NCBI GenBank assembly: GCA_949959185.1 | Contig: CATLIX010000030.1 | Location: 1-41,149 of the forward strand | Origin: an uncultured Eubacterium sp. | Lineage (GTDB): Bacteria; Bacillota; Clostridia; Lachnospirales; Lachnospiraceae | Length of the DNA: 41,149 nucleotides | Direction of reading: 5' to 3' | Shown: in pieces, positions 41,079 through 41,149 of the stretch | How the letters are laid out: each line of letters opens with the position of its first letter | How positions within the stretch are numbered: position 1 is the first letter of the stretch | Program-made: the position numbers and the translations under genes | Notes under the pieces: generated by a model | Databases searched by the model: none | What the model was told of the DNA's origin: nothing | Seen by the model: the letters and a program-made list of their open reading frames with translations, nothing else

Positions 41079-41118
41079 ATAATAAGTCTATAGCCAGTCA
41101 GAATAGGCTATAGACTTA
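41079..41118 (-). promoter_or_regulatory. 15-bp perfect hairpin in the precursor leader
   Basis: AATAAGTCTATAGCC (41079-41093) pairs exactly with GGCTATAGACTTATT (41104-41118). On the plus strand it is followed by CTTTTTTG, so it would terminate rightward transcripts. On the minus strand it lies in the precursor leader, immediately before GAGGAGG, like the hairpin before ccpM. Nothing else is seen to the window end. Confidence 0.65.
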
Positions 41119-41149
41119 TTCTTTTTTGATATAGATGCAGGATGATTTC

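Noticed and set aside
41079-41118. Terminator of a rightward gene ending at the window edge
   Set aside because: No plus-strand gene lies upstream of it. Its position before the precursor ribosome binding site fits a minus-strand leader hairpin better.

Overview
The window looks like a low-to-mid GC Clostridia chromosome, most likely Lachnospiraceae. The signs are the Firmicutes-type core genes (luxS beside mtnN, a relA/hemZ/hisS/aspS neighbourhood), AGGAGG-type ribosome binding sites before nearly every gene, a TnpX-type trio of large serine recombinases, and a CLI_3235/CcpM-type peptide cluster. Genus cannot be fixed from the sequence alone.

Region 1 (1-17400) is ordinary chromosome: a PAP2-like membrane phosphatase; an activated-methyl-cycle operon (HAD hydrolase, luxS, mtnN); an XRE membrane regulator; an operon of MBL hydrolase, hemZ, hisS and aspS; a chemoreceptor; bifunctional rel; a HAD-like/GNAT fusion; a CgeB-like glycosyltransferase; and an HxlR regulator. 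A dispersed, strongly folded ~120-bp repeat occurs twice head to tail (3184-3483) and once as a partial copy (10130-10194).

Region 2 (about 18010-24960) is a decayed integrative mobilizable element. It begins where the 3' end of an HxlR-paired MBL-like gene is cut off. It carries two unknown genes, a class D beta-lactamase-like lipoprotein, a MobV relaxase, a RepA-like ATPase, a MobC-like protein and a tyrosine integrase lacking its N-terminal half. Two short plus-strand RNA genes (promoter, hairpin, terminator) lie between its minus-strand genes; one is antisense to the leader of the RepA-like gene.

Region 3 (about 24960-32450) abuts the broken integrase. It holds three consecutive large serine recombinases, each with its catalytic serine, preceded on the same strand by small accessory genes: a catalytically dead resolvase-like protein, a MazF/PemK-like protein, a tiny membrane peptide and two small unknown proteins. 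Clusters of perfect palindromes flank the small-gene block.

Region 4 (32992-41149) is AT-rich and holds a ribosomally synthesised peptide locus. A five-cysteine precursor is followed by the radical SAM/SPASM maturase CcpM, a TIGR04066-type P-loop protein, an acyl-carrier-like protein without the carrier serine, and an unknown protein, ending at a terminator. Downstream are two further minus-strand units encoding secreted beta-sandwich proteins and cytosolic partners. Their two promoters share one architecture: a 20-bp-period direct repeat of TGTCC-type boxes ending 8 nt before a TTGATW -35. This suggests one dedicated activator. The pairing of this regulon with the peptide cluster is the most novel candidate system in the window.
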